Source: Brevibacillus choshinensis
GTDB lineage: Bacteria; Bacillota; Bacilli; Brevibacillales; Brevibacillaceae
DNA length: 64,000 bases
Assembly (NCBI RefSeq): GCF_016811915.1
Contig: NZ_CP069127.1
Location: 5,602,501-5,666,500, forward strand
Direction of reading: 5' to 3'
Shown here: positions 1 through 8,300 of the stretch, piece by piece
Layout: each line of letters starts with the position of its first letter
Numbering within the stretch: the first letter of the stretch is position 1
The notes under the pieces: model-generated
Seen by the model: only the letters and a program-made list of their open reading frames with translations
The model's database searches: none
What the model was told of the DNA's origin: nothing
Made by a program: the position numbers and the translations under genes

Positions 1-1847
1 GCGATCAGCACGGCCCGCATCAGCCAATTGATCTTGGTGAATAAATAGCCTTCCGTCGCCGCCCCGAGAGCGATGACCGCCAATCCCGTAGCTACTGTCG
101 CAAACACGATATCAGCAACCCCTGAATCTAAAATGAGCATTGCAGGTTTGTAAATAAATATGAACGGGACGATGAACCCGGCCAAAGCCAGCTTGCAGGA
201 GATCCAGCCGGTACGCTGCGGATCCGATCCCGCGATCCCTGCTCCTGCAAACGCCGCCAGCGCAATGGGCGGAGTCAGATTGGCGATTGCGCCGAAATAA
301 AACACAAAGAGATGAGAAGCAAGCGGATCAATTCCATAGGAGGAAAGCGCCGGAGCAGCCATCGTCGCTGTAATAATGTAGCAAGGGATGGAAGGAAGTC
401 CCAAACCCAAAATAATGGATGCGATCATCGTAAAGAACAGCGTCATGAACAGGCTGCCAGAGCCCATCATCAAAATGATGTTCGCCAGCTTCAGACCTAA
501 ACCGGTCAGACTGAAAACGCCAACAGTAATGCCCACTGCCGCACAAGCTACAGCCACTCCCAGAGCATCCCGCACTCCATTTTCCAGCGCCTGCAGCACG
601 TCCCGCGCATTCATGCGGCTGGAAGGGCGAATCGCCGCAATGACGACCGTCGCGATGATCGTAATAACAGCCACCAAAGTCGGGGTATACCCGAGCATCA
701 AGAGCGCGACAAGCAGGATAAGCGGCAGTAAGAGATGTCCCCGCTCGCGCAACACATCCCGCACCTTGGGAAGCTCATGCTTTCCGAGGCCTTGCAAATT
801 GTCCCGATCCGCTCGCAAATGCACCTGCACCAGCAGTCCAAAGTAGTACATGATCGCAGGGATGAGAGCAGCAATCGCAATCGTGATGTACGGGACTCCC
901 AGCGTCTCCGCCATGATAAACGCGGCGGCACCCATGATCGGCGGCAGGATTTGTCCCCCTACGGCTGCCGTTGCTTCCACACCAGCAGCGAATTCCGGCT
1001 TGTAGCCCACCCGCTTCATCATCGGTATCGTGAAGGAGCCGGTGGTCACCACACTGGCAACGGCTGACCCATTGATCGAGCCGTGAACCGCACTGGCGAT
1101 GACCCCGACCTTTGCTGGACCACCTTTGCTGCTCCCCGCCAACGACAGAGATAGATCATTGAACAGAGTCCCCATCCCAGATTTGGACAGAAAAGCGCCA
1201 AAGATGATGAACAAAATGATAAACGATGCAGACACGGCCGTCGCATCACCAAATATTCCTTCCGTCGTCACATACATGTAATTCGCAATGTCGCTAAACG
1301 TATATCCCCGATGCCCAAAATCCCCCGGCAGGTAAGGCCCGACGTAGGCATACGCGACGAAAATGGCTGCCATGGCTGTCAGCTCCCAGCCCGCAACGCG
1401 GCGAGATGCCTCCAGCACCAGCAAGCATGTGATCGTGGCAAAAACGACATCCAGCGTCGAGGGGATGCCTCCCCGATTCACGATATCCATGTAATAGACG
1501 AAAATGTACCCTGCCGTTCCAAGCGAGAGGACAGCCAGCAAGCCATCAAGTGCGGATAAAGTTTGGCGTGAGGCGCGCTTCCACCCTGGATACAGCACAA
1601 AAATCAGACAGAGGACAATCGCCACGTGCAAAGACCGGTGCTTCAGCGTCACAAAGGGAATCGCATAAGCCGCATACATATGATAAAGAGCAAAGAGAAC
1701 CGCAATGACAGAAACGGCAATCGTCAGCCACTTTTTCGAGAAGACGCGATAACCTGCTTCTTTGTCGTACTCTTGCAGAATCGCTTGGGCCCTGCTTTCA
1801 TTGTCCCGAATTTCCTCTTCATTCGGCAGTTGTGCCTGCGTACTCAT
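1..1847 (-). CDS. TRAP transporter fused permease (4TM/12TM type), C-terminus outside the window
   Basis: Integral-membrane subunit of a TRAP transporter in which the small (DctQ-like) and large (DctM-like) parts are fused; with the TAXI binding protein it imports an organic anion using an ion gradient. At least 615 codons are visible, starting MSTQAQLPNEEEIRD and remaining open at the left edge. Many hydrophobic helices are evident, and the family stretch GSINGSAVASVVTTGSF followed by VGGQILPPIMGAAAF marks the DctM core. The ATG at 1847 follows AGAGGAAGTG and overlaps the end of the DUF1850 gene by 29 nt, suggesting translational coupling. It is the last gene visible of the operon driven from about 3475. 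The substrate is unknown. Confidence 0.92.
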   Translation of the reverse strand, partial: MSTQAQLPNEEEIRDNESRAQAILQEYDKEAGYRVFSKKWLTIAVSVIAVLFALYHMYAAYAIPFVTLKHRSLHVAIVLCLIFVLYPGWKRASRQTLSALDGLLAVLSLGTAGYIFVYYMDIVNRGGIPSTLDVVFATITCLLVLEASRRVAGWELTAMAAIFVAYAYVGPYLPGDFGHRGYTFSDIANYMYVTTEGIFGDATAVSASFIILFIIFGAFLSKSGMGTLFNDLSLSLAGSSKGGPAKVGVIASAVHGSINGSAVASVVTTGSFTIPMMKRVGYKPEFAAGVEATAAVGGQILPPIMGAAAFIMAETLGVPYITIAIAALIPAIMYYFGLLVQVHLRADRDNLQGLGKHELPKVRDVLRERGHLLLPLILLVALLMLGYTPTLVAVITIIATVVIAAIRPSSRMNARDVLQALENGVRDALGVAVACAAVGITVGVFSLTGLGLKLANIILMMGSGSLFMTLFFTMIASIILGLGLPSIPCYIITATMAAPALSSYGIDPLASHLFVFYFGAIANLTPPIALAAFAGAGIAGSDPQRTGWISCKLALAGFIVPFIFIYKPAMLILDSGVADIVFATVATGLAVIALGAATEGYLFTKINWLMRAVLI

Positions 1848-2364
1848 CTATTTTTTCACTTCCTCTCTTCGCCAAGCCGTGAACATACCGATACCACCAC
1901 GGATACCAGCTGACAGAAAGCTCCAGCGAGGTGCCTAACGGTAAAACCGAAGACAATTTCCATGTACGGTCTCCCACTGAGAGCATGTAATCTTCCCGGC
2001 TGATCAAATACAAGACCTGGTCTCTCTGCTCTCGCAGGCCTGAGACGGTAATCCACCCATCATGAACAGACACGTGCACATTCCGTTGATCCTGAAAATT
2101 GGCCGGAACTCCAGCGCCAAAGGAACGGAAAGATGTTTCAGCCAATTCCATTTTGTTCAACCCGGTCACCTTGTACGTCTCTCTCCACGGAGTCAATTCG
2201 ACGGAATGCACCCACTCGATTTGAAAGGTGTCCTGCAGCCGAAGAGGCACGGCCCCGATCTGCTCCTGCCGGTGAAAATCACGGAGCACCAGATACGGAT
2301 GGGAGGATGCCATGATGAGCAATAGGATCAGGAAGATGAATATTCGCTTGCCCCATTTTTTCAT
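1819..2364 (-). CDS. DUF1850 domain-containing protein of the TRAP operon
   Basis: 181-residue protein with one N-terminal hydrophobic segment (residues 8-20, FIFLILLLIMASS), so probably membrane-anchored or exported. DUF1850 proteins regularly sit between a TAXI binding protein and a fused TRAP permease; their biochemical role is unknown. The motif WVHSVELTPWRETYKV (about residues 51-66) is the conserved N-terminal signature as I recall it. The start has a strong GGGGGAGGAG sequence 9-12 nt upstream. It lies 47 nt after the binding-protein gene and overlaps the permease gene, consistent with one transcript. Confidence 0.85.
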   Translation of the reverse strand: MKKWGKRIFIFLILLLIMASSHPYLVLRDFHRQEQIGAVPLRLQDTFQIEWVHSVELTPWRETYKVTGLNKMELAETSFRSFGAGVPANFQDQRNVHVSVHDGWITVSGLREQRDQVLYLISREDYMLSVGDRTWKLSSVLPLGTSLELSVSWYPWWYRYVHGLAKRGSEKIDEYAGTTAE

Positions 2365-2411
2365 GCTGACATTCTCCTCCCCCTTACCTCAAGCCCTGCT
2401 AGCCCTTGCTG

Positions 2412-3428
2412 CTAATTCAGCGCCCCGACTTCCTTGTAGTACTTTTCAGCTCCAGGATGCAACGGTACGACCAGATTCTTGCCCGCTTCCTTCACATCGA
2501 TTTCCTTGGCTGCACTGTGCGCGGACCTCAGTGCTTCCATTTCGTCAAAGAACGTTTTCGTCAGCTTGTACACTTGATCGTCTGACAAGTCATTGCGCAC
2601 GAGCAAAATGTTGCGGATGGCTGCCGTCTGAATCGGCTGATCGTTTTTATACAAGCCCGCTGGAATTTCCGCAGAGACAAAGAACGGGAATTGCTGCGTC
2701 ATCTTCTCCACGTCCTCCTTTTTGATGGGGACGATCTCGACATCCTTGGTCGTGCTCAGATCGATGACGGTCGAGTTGGGCAAACCGGAAGTAACGAAAG
2801 CCGCATCGATCGCATTGTTTTTCAGTTGCTCAATCGCCTCCGCATACGACAGGTAGTCCGCCTTGATGTCATCGTACGAAATGCCATGTCCGGCCAAGAC
2901 CATGCGCGCATTTACTTCGACCCCAGAGTTGGGAGCCCCCACCCCGACGCGTTTCCCTTTCAAATCAGCCACAGACTTGATATTGCGATCCTTGAGCGTC
3001 ACGATTTGCACGTAATTGAGGTACAGTCCTGCCATCGCACGCAAATCCTTGATGGCACCGCCCTCTTTAAAATTTTCTTGCCCCGCGTAGGCGAACGTCG
3101 TGACATCCGACATCACAAACGCCACATCCGCTTTTTTGGCCTTCAACAAATTGATATTTTCAACGGATGCCCCAGTCGATTGGACGGACGCGTTGTAGCC
3201 CAGCTTGTCTTTGTAGATCTTCGCCATCGCGCCACCCAGCGTGTAGTACGGGCCGGAGCTGCCCCCTGTCGCGATCGTCAAAAACTTCTGCTCTGCCCCG
3301 CCACCGGCAGAAGCGCCTCCTGATCCTCCTGCTTGCGGCGCATTCGTGGTTTGCCCGCCACAAGCTGACATGGTCAACACCAGAAGCACCGACGACAAGA
3401 CCGCCAGCACCTTCCTGTTCTTCATCAT
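2412..3428 (-). CDS. TAXI family TRAP transporter solute-binding lipoprotein
   Basis: Extracytoplasmic binding protein that captures the substrate for the TRAP permease. With the start at 3428 (or the next ATG at 3425) the protein is 338 residues and opens with a lysine-containing n-region, a hydrophobic core and the lipobox LTMSAC, so it should be lipid-anchored at Cys. The longer reading from 3461 is rejected because GAGGGGG lies 6-9 nt before 3428/3425 and the signal peptide then begins correctly. Family features include TIATGGSSGPYYTLGGAMAK and the later GVGAPNSGVEV stretch. TAXI proteins often bind glutamate or dicarboxylates, but ligand identity cannot be read here. First gene of the operon, preceded by a sigma-54 promoter and a cre box. 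Confidence 0.93.
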   Translation of the reverse strand: MMKNRKVLAVLSSVLLVLTMSACGGQTTNAPQAGGSGGASAGGGAEQKFLTIATGGSSGPYYTLGGAMAKIYKDKLGYNASVQSTGASVENINLLKAKKADVAFVMSDVTTFAYAGQENFKEGGAIKDLRAMAGLYLNYVQIVTLKDRNIKSVADLKGKRVGVGAPNSGVEVNARMVLAGHGISYDDIKADYLSYAEAIEQLKNNAIDAAFVTSGLPNSTVIDLSTTKDVEIVPIKKEDVEKMTQQFPFFVSAEIPAGLYKNDQPIQTAAIRNILLVRNDLSDDQVYKLTKTFFDEMEALRSAHSAAKEIDVKEAGKNLVVPLHPGAEKYYKEVGALN

Positions 3429-3446
3429 GCATATCCCCCTCATTAT

Positions 3447-3460
3447 TGAAATCGCTTTCA
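3447..3460. promoter_or_regulatory. cre box (CcpA operator)
   Basis: TGAAATCGCTTTCA matches the catabolite-responsive-element consensus TGWAANCGNTNWCA at every defined position and is close to a perfect palindrome. It lies 19-32 nt before the binding-protein start codon and just downstream of the start point predicted from the sigma-54 promoter, where CcpA would act as a roadblock. Inference: uptake of this substrate is shut down when preferred sugars are present. Confidence 0.8.
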
Positions 3461-3474
3461 TGATCCTTCATGAT

Positions 3475-3490
3475 TGCAACCTCTATGCCA
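3475..3490 (-). promoter_or_regulatory. Sigma-54 (-24/-12) promoter of the TRAP operon
   Basis: On the minus strand the sequence reads TGGCAT-AGAGG-TTGCA, with GG and GC exactly 10 nt apart, as required for sigma-54 (SigL/RpoN). The predicted start is near 3464. The gene immediately upstream encodes an NtrC-class activator with an intact AAA+ domain, which is the expected partner. Confidence 0.85.
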
Positions 3491-3512
3491 AGCTGGCGGA
3501 ATGAGCAGACTA

Positions 3513-3529
3513 GCGGCATAGCCTGCCGC
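3513..3529. promoter_or_regulatory. 17-bp palindrome, possible activator site
   Basis: GCGGCA at 3513-3518 and TGCCGC at 3524-3529 form a 6-bp inverted repeat with a 5-bp centre, about 50-65 bp upstream of the predicted sigma-54 start. It could be an upstream activating sequence for the NtrC-class regulator, although it is closer to the promoter than usual. No consensus is known for this regulator. Confidence 0.35.
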
Positions 3530-3544
3530 AGGAAAGCTTCATGA

Positions 3545-3591
3545 ACAAAAATCCGGCAATAAAATCCCTCTCATCCGGAATTTTTTGCCGG
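3545..3591 (-). terminator. Terminator after the two-component operon
   Basis: CCGGCAAAAAATTCC pairs with GGGATTTTATTGCCGG (two mismatches) around an 8-nt loop, followed on the minus strand by ATTTTTGT. It lies 7 nt after the response-regulator stop and separates the regulator transcript from the TRAP operon. The hairpin could also double as a protein-binding palindrome. Confidence 0.7.
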
Positions 3592-3597
3592 TCCTCT

Positions 3598-4968
3598 TCA
3601 TGAATCCATCTCAAAATACTGCTTGAGCTTTTGCCGCAATCCCCGCTCGCTGATTCCCAGCTGATCCGCCGTCTTTCTGCGGTGTCCGGCATGCTGCTCC
3701 AACGCATGCAAAATGATGCGCCGCTCCGCTTCCTCCAGGGTAATACCGCTTGGAATCGCCACTCCATTCCTGTCCGCCAGCCGTTCCCGTGCGTCCTGCT
3801 GGCGCTCAATCAAAGCTGGGGGCAAGTCCTCCAGTGTAATCCGCTCTCCTTGGGACAACGCCACCGCATACTCGACAAGGTTGGCCAGCTCCCGAACATT
3901 TCCCGGATACGAGTATGCGTACAGCCACTTTTTCGCCTCCGGGGTGAACGTCTTCTCTCGCTTGCCCATACTGAGTGAGAATCTTTGCAAAAAATGATCG
4001 AGCAAGGGGGCGATATCCTCCATCCGCTCCCGCAGCGCCGGGGTGCGAATGGGAATCACGTTGAGGCGGTAAAAAAGATCCTCCCGAAACGTCCCCTTGG
4101 CCACTTCTTCCTCCAGCTGCCGATTGGTCGCTGCGATGATTCGGATATCCACCTCTTTTTGCTCATAGCTACCGAGCGGAGTCACGACCCTGTCCTGTAT
4201 GACCCGCAAAAGCTTTGCCTGCAGAGCGAGCGGCATTTCCCCGATTTCATCCAGAAACACGGTGCCTCCATGGGAACGCTCAAACAACCCTTTTTTGCTC
4301 TGGTAAGCCCCCGTAAACGTCCCTTTTTCATGACCAAACAGTTCGCTTTCCAGCAAAGACTCGGGAATCGCTGCACAGTTGATCACGGAAAAGGGCGCTT
4401 CGGAACGATTCCCTTCGAAATGGATGGCGCGCGCCACCAGCTCCTTCCCCGTTCCACTTTCCCCTGTAATCAAAATGCTGGAGGGAATATCCTTCACTTT
4501 GCTGATCAGGTCAAACACCCTGCTCATCGCCTGGCTTTTTCCGATGATCCCTGCGTACGACTGGTGCTGCCGGACAGCTTCACTCAAGACCTGCACCCGC
4601 TTGTGCAGGGACTGAAATTCCAGCGCCTTGCCGAGGAGCAGCTTGACCTCGTCGACATGCAAAGGCTTGGTCAAATAGTGGTACGCTCCAGCCTTGATGG
4701 CCTCTACCGACGATTCGATCGTTCCGTACGCTGTCATCATGATCACGGTGATCTGAGGGCGAATGGATTTTAGCTGCGAAAGCAACTTCAGACCGCTCGA
4801 TTGCCCAAGGCTCAAGTCCAACAAGACGCAGTCGATCGATTCCGCTCGCACTGTCTCTATCGCGGTTTCAGCATCCGTGGCGGTCCAGATCGCGTATTCA
4901 TCTTCTAAGGCAAAGGCAAGAGATACACAAATCGACGGCTCGTCATCGACTATCAGCAAGTTCTGCAT
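3598..4968 (-). CDS. Sigma-54-dependent response regulator (NtrC/DctD class)
   Basis: 456 residues with three domains. The receiver domain (about 1-120) has LLIVDDE, the phospho-acceptor Asp in CVLLDLSLG and a KPLHV lysine. The AAA+ domain (about 140-380) has Walker A GESGTGKE, the sigma-54 contact loop GTFTGA (Thr in place of the usual Ala of GAFTGA) and Walker B GGTVFLDEIGEMPL. The C-terminal Fis-type helix-turn-helix is RRKTADQLGISERGLRQKLK. When phosphorylated it should remodel sigma-54 holoenzyme at the promoter at 3475-3490. It overlaps the kinase gene by 26 nt and is co-transcribed with it. Confidence 0.95.
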   Translation of the reverse strand: MQNLLIVDDEPSICVSLAFALEDEYAIWTATDAETAIETVRAESIDCVLLDLSLGQSSGLKLLSQLKSIRPQITVIMMTAYGTIESSVEAIKAGAYHYLTKPLHVDEVKLLLGKALEFQSLHKRVQVLSEAVRQHQSYAGIIGKSQAMSRVFDLISKVKDIPSSILITGESGTGKELVARAIHFEGNRSEAPFSVINCAAIPESLLESELFGHEKGTFTGAYQSKKGLFERSHGGTVFLDEIGEMPLALQAKLLRVIQDRVVTPLGSYEQKEVDIRIIAATNRQLEEEVAKGTFREDLFYRLNVIPIRTPALRERMEDIAPLLDHFLQRFSLSMGKREKTFTPEAKKWLYAYSYPGNVRELANLVEYAVALSQGERITLEDLPPALIERQQDARERLADRNGVAIPSGITLEEAERRIILHALEQHAGHRRKTADQLGISERGLRQKLKQYFEMDS

Positions 4969-6877
4969 GGCTAACCTCCTTGTTAAACCACAGGGTAAAC
5001 GTCGTTCCTGTCTTCACTTCACTGGTTACTTCCATGCGCGCGCCGTGCTCCCGCATGATTTTTTGACTCACATAGAGACCAAGCCCGATCCCATGTGCCT
5101 TGCTGGTATAGAAAGGCTCAAACAAGCTGTCCAGCTGCTCTCTCCGCATTCCTTCCCCGGTGTCTGCAATGGATAACCATACCTGGCCGCTGTCTTCTCC
5201 CGCCTGAATGAACAATCGCTTTTCGCTGCTTGCCACCATCGCTTCCATCGCGTTTAATACCAAATTGATCAGCACCTGCTTGACCCTTCCCCTATCCACA
5301 TCGATCATCAAATGAACAGGGATGCGGACATTTACCCCTATCCGCTCGCTCTCCATTCTTCTGGCAAACAAGCCGAGAACAGAGTGCACCAGCTCGTCCA
5401 GAGCGATCCTCTGTGTCTGCAAAGGCTTGGTTCTGGAATAGTCGAGCAAATCCTCCAGGATGCGGTTCATCCTTTCCATTTCCTCTGGCACATAACGAAG
5501 CATCTGCGTCCGAAAACGAGCATCATCCATCTTCTTCGGTAGCAGCTCTACGAACGTTTTGATCGCGGTCAACGGATTCCGCAATTCATGGGCGATCCCT
5601 GCGACCAGCTGGCCGAGTGCACGCATTTTCTCCTGGGCGATCAGGCGTGCCTGCATTCGTTTTTGCTCCGTTCGATCCTGCAGCGTCACAATCCAGCCCA
5701 CCTGCTCTTGTGCAGAATTGGCAAACGGCGCCATGAAATAGTGGTAGACCTGCTGTGTGTCCGGATTCCAGACAAACTCGTCCTCATAGTGGCGGTGCCT
5801 GTTGGCCAGTGCCGCTTCCCAGGGCAGCTGCGGCAGGATCGATACGATATGGCGCCCCAGCCAATCGTCACTGACCGACAGCATGCGCTTGGCCACCTGA
5901 TTGACCAGTGTGATATGTCCGTTCATGTCCAACGAGAGGATGGAGCTCTCCGTATGATCGAGAACCTCGCGCTGAAAGGCGAGCACATCCGCCAGCGCTG
6001 ACGTTTGCCGCTTCACCTCCGCCTGCAGGCGCTTATTCCAGGCATAGAATGCTGCAATCGAAATCACCCCGACAGCCAAAGCAATCAACAGACCGGCAAC
6101 CACCTTGCGCCACCAGTCCGTCAAATGGGGGGAGTACGGTTCGAAGTACTTGCTGTACAGCCTCGTGTAGGTTCCGTCCCGATACAGCTGATTCAAGCCT
6201 TCATTGAGAGAGTCCAAAAGTTCGGAATGCCCCTCGCGCACAGCAAAAGCATAATCGGTCGGATTTATCAGTCCCGAGCGCATCGTAAAATCATCCCAGC
6301 GATCTTCCTTTCGAAGCAGGTATTCTGCCGTCCAGCGATTGCCGATAAAGGCGTCCGCACGTCTGCGAAGCAGGTTTTCCAACGCTTCCTGCTGGCTGAA
6401 GGACACGATCATTTTGACTCTTCTGACACTTTCCAGCAAATCCATGCTCGTATGCCCCCGCTGAACAGCAACGACTTTTTCGCTCAGCTGATTCAATGTG
6501 AAGATATCCTGGTCATAGCTGGGTACAAGCAGCACTTCGGACATCGTAAAAAAGGATTCGCTGAAGTCAAAGATCTGATCGTACCGATTGGTGTATTTCA
6601 TGCCCAGGAGCACATCCACTTCACCTGTGCGCAAGGCTGTCACCGCTTCCTCCCAATCGAGAGGGACGTATTCAAGCTCCCAGCCACTGTGCTCCGCTAT
6701 GTAGCGAATCAGCTCGATGTTAAAGCCGGCTGCCTCACCTGTCGAATCCACGGAAGAGAAGGGAGGGAGCGCTTTGTCAAAAGCAATGCGCAGGACCTTG
6801 TCCTCGGCATGTGCATCTGCCGGAAAAAGCAGAGCGACAGCAAGCATCAATACACCCCACCACCGTCGAGCCGTCAT
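4943..6877 (-). CDS. Sensor histidine kinase with an extracytoplasmic SBP_bac_3-type sensor
   Basis: 644-residue kinase paired with the adjacent response regulator. After a signal peptide (MTARRWWGVLMLAVALLF...AHA) comes a solute-binding-protein family 3 domain (about 28-250), a transmembrane helix (VVAGLLIALAVGVISIAAFY), a PAS-like domain, the HisKA box GIAHELRNPLTAIKTF with the phosphorylated His, and an ATPase domain with N-box LVLNAMEA and G-box SKAHGIGLGLYVSQK. The start at 6877 is chosen over 6919 because GGGGGGAGG lies just upstream and the signal peptide then begins correctly. The binding-protein-like sensor suggests direct sensing of an amino-acid-like or carboxylate ligand outside the cell, presumably related to the TRAP substrate. 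Confidence 0.94.
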   Translation of the reverse strand: MTARRWWGVLMLAVALLFPADAHAEDKVLRIAFDKALPPFSSVDSTGEAAGFNIELIRYIAEHSGWELEYVPLDWEEAVTALRTGEVDVLLGMKYTNRYDQIFDFSESFFTMSEVLLVPSYDQDIFTLNQLSEKVVAVQRGHTSMDLLESVRRVKMIVSFSQQEALENLLRRRADAFIGNRWTAEYLLRKEDRWDDFTMRSGLINPTDYAFAVREGHSELLDSLNEGLNQLYRDGTYTRLYSKYFEPYSPHLTDWWRKVVAGLLIALAVGVISIAAFYAWNKRLQAEVKRQTSALADVLAFQREVLDHTESSILSLDMNGHITLVNQVAKRMLSVSDDWLGRHIVSILPQLPWEAALANRHRHYEDEFVWNPDTQQVYHYFMAPFANSAQEQVGWIVTLQDRTEQKRMQARLIAQEKMRALGQLVAGIAHELRNPLTAIKTFVELLPKKMDDARFRTQMLRYVPEEMERMNRILEDLLDYSRTKPLQTQRIALDELVHSVLGLFARRMESERIGVNVRIPVHLMIDVDRGRVKQVLINLVLNAMEAMVASSEKRLFIQAGEDSGQVWLSIADTGEGMRREQLDSLFEPFYTSKAHGIGLGLYVSQKIMREHGARMEVTSEVKTGTTFTLWFNKEVSHAELADSR

Positions 6878-6904
6878 TCGCCTCCCCCCCCTGCTTTCAT
6901 AGTA

Positions 6905-6929
6905 AAGACCCCTGCTCATACAGGGGTCT
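6905..6929 (-). terminator. Hairpin terminator after the GNAT gene
   Basis: AGACCCCTG and CAGGGGTCT form a 9-bp stem with a 6-nt loop, followed by a short TTTACT tract. It begins 7 nt after the acetyltransferase stop and ends close to the ribosome binding site of the sensor kinase. The U-run is weak, so some read-through into the kinase is possible. Confidence 0.65.
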
Positions 6930-6935
6930 AAGCTT

Positions 6936-7505
6936 CTACTTCGTTACGGAAAAGTCCTCACGCAAAAGCCCCATCATGACGGTATCGTAATACTGTCCGT
7001 CGACATATTCGTTCTGACGAAGCCTTCCTTCCACCACGAATCCGCATTTTTCATAGGCACGGATCGCGCGGGCATTCCCACTCCACGTATCCAGCTGCAC
7101 CCGATTCAGGTTCAGCGTGAGAAAGAGAAAGCGGAGAAGCACTTGAAGTGTATCCGTTCCGTAACCTTTGCTCCAGTATTCCTTGTCGAGTATGCCGATT
7201 CCGATGGTCGCTGCACGTGTGATCGGGTTGACGTCACGGTAATCGCAATTGCCGATATGAACGCCTTCCAGCGTGTAGATCGAAAAGATAAAACGATTGA
7301 ATTTATCGGATAATTTTGCGGTTCGAACATTCTCGTCGTACATGGCGTTCAGCGATTCCAGCGAAATGTTGCTGTAGGTCGCAAGCGATGAGCCTGCTGC
7401 CCATGTCGCCGCCTCATGATCATTGCGCCAGATGTACATCCGTTCCATATCTTCTCTGGTAACTGGTCGTAATTCGATTAACTTTCCTTTGTGCAATCCA
7501 TTCAC
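6936..7505 (-). CDS. GNAT family N-acetyltransferase
   Basis: About 189 residues of the RimJ/RimL-like branch of the GNAT fold. The acetyl-CoA-binding region is visible as GIGILDKEYWSKGYGTDTLQ (about 119-138), followed by the LNRVQLDTWSGNARAIRAYEKCGF motif typical of the C-terminal half. The substrate (a protein N-terminus, an antibiotic or a small amine) cannot be inferred. The GTG at 7505 has a poor ribosome binding site only 2 nt away; the TTG at 7496 has AAAGG about 11 nt upstream and may be the true start. A short overlapping frame with a better ribosome binding site starts at 7566. Confidence 0.85.
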   Translation of the reverse strand: MNGLHKGKLIELRPVTREDMERMYIWRNDHEAATWAAGSSLATYSNISLESLNAMYDENVRTAKLSDKFNRFIFSIYTLEGVHIGNCDYRDVNPITRAATIGIGILDKEYWSKGYGTDTLQVLLRFLFLTLNLNRVQLDTWSGNARAIRAYEKCGFVVEGRLRQNEYVDGQYYDTVMMGLLREDFSVTK

Positions 7506-7604
7506 TGCCTTTCGAAGGTTTATCGGCCAATGCGTCGCGTCGGATGTTCATGTGTTTTTTCATCATGGTCACCACACTCCTCGAAAGTCAGATAGTGCAA
7601 TTGT

Positions 7605-7637
7605 AACAAAAAAACCACTCTCTGGCAAAAAGAGTGG
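7605..7637 (-). terminator. Terminator of the histidine operon
   Basis: CCACTCT and AGAGTGG form a 7-bp stem around a 9-nt loop, followed on the minus strand by a run of seven T. It lies about 18 nt after the hisIE stop. Confidence 0.85.
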
Positions 7638-7655
7638 CCTGCTCCGCCAAGGGGA

Positions 7656-8300
7656 TCAGCGGCGTCTTTGGAGTTCTTGCAGGACCTGATCCAGCGGCAG
7701 CTTTTGCTCCCGCAAGAGCACCAGCAGGTGAAAGATCAGATCGGATGCTTCGTAGCGCAGTTCTTCATGACTGCGATTTTTCGCGGCGATGATGACCTCG
7801 GCGGCTTCTTCGCCGACCTTCTTCAAGATCTTGTCCACGCCTTTCTCAAACAAATACGTGGTGTAGGAGCCCTCAGGCCGCTCTGCTTCTCGCGCCGCGA
7901 TCAACTGCTCCAGCTCTGCGAGAATGGCGAAGCGATCGGCCTCGACCGCAGTCGCTGCCTCCTGTGCACCTTCTACCAGCTCACCCGCAAAACAGCTGTA
8001 CGCCCCCGTGTGGCAGGCCGGCCCATTTGGCACCACCTGTACGACCAGAGCATCTCCATCGCAATCGTAGCGCATCGAGAGGATCTGCTGGGTGTTTCCG
8101 GAAGTCGCTCCCTTATGCCACAGCTCTGCACGCGAGCGGCTCCAGAACCAGGTTTCCTTCGTCTCCAGCGATTTTTGCAGCGATTCTTTATTCATGTAAG
8201 CGAGCGTCAGCACTTCCTTGCTCACGGCATCCTGCACGATGGCGGGAATGAGGCCATTTTCGTCAAATTTCAGTTGCTCCCAATCGATCTGCGCTGTCAT
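7656..8300 (-). CDS. hisIE: Bifunctional phosphoribosyl-AMP cyclohydrolase / phosphoribosyl-ATP diphosphatase
   Basis: Catalyses steps 2 and 3 of histidine synthesis in the cytoplasm. The N-terminal HisI domain (about 1-120) has WFWSRSRAELWHKGATSGN and the metal-binding DCDGDAL and CHTGAYSCF segments. The C-terminal HisE domain (about 125-214) has the acidic GEEAAEVIIAAKN helix that binds Mg-pyrophosphate. The length of 214 fits the fused enzyme. Its ATG overlaps the hisF stop by 4 nt (ATGA), so it is the translationally coupled last gene of the operon. Confidence 0.97.
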   Translation of the reverse strand: MTAQIDWEQLKFDENGLIPAIVQDAVSKEVLTLAYMNKESLQKSLETKETWFWSRSRAELWHKGATSGNTQQILSMRYDCDGDALVVQVVPNGPACHTGAYSCFAGELVEGAQEAATAVEADRFAILAELEQLIAAREAERPEGSYTTYLFEKGVDKILKKVGEEAAEVIIAAKNRSHEELRYEASDLIFHLLVLLREQKLPLDQVLQELQRRR

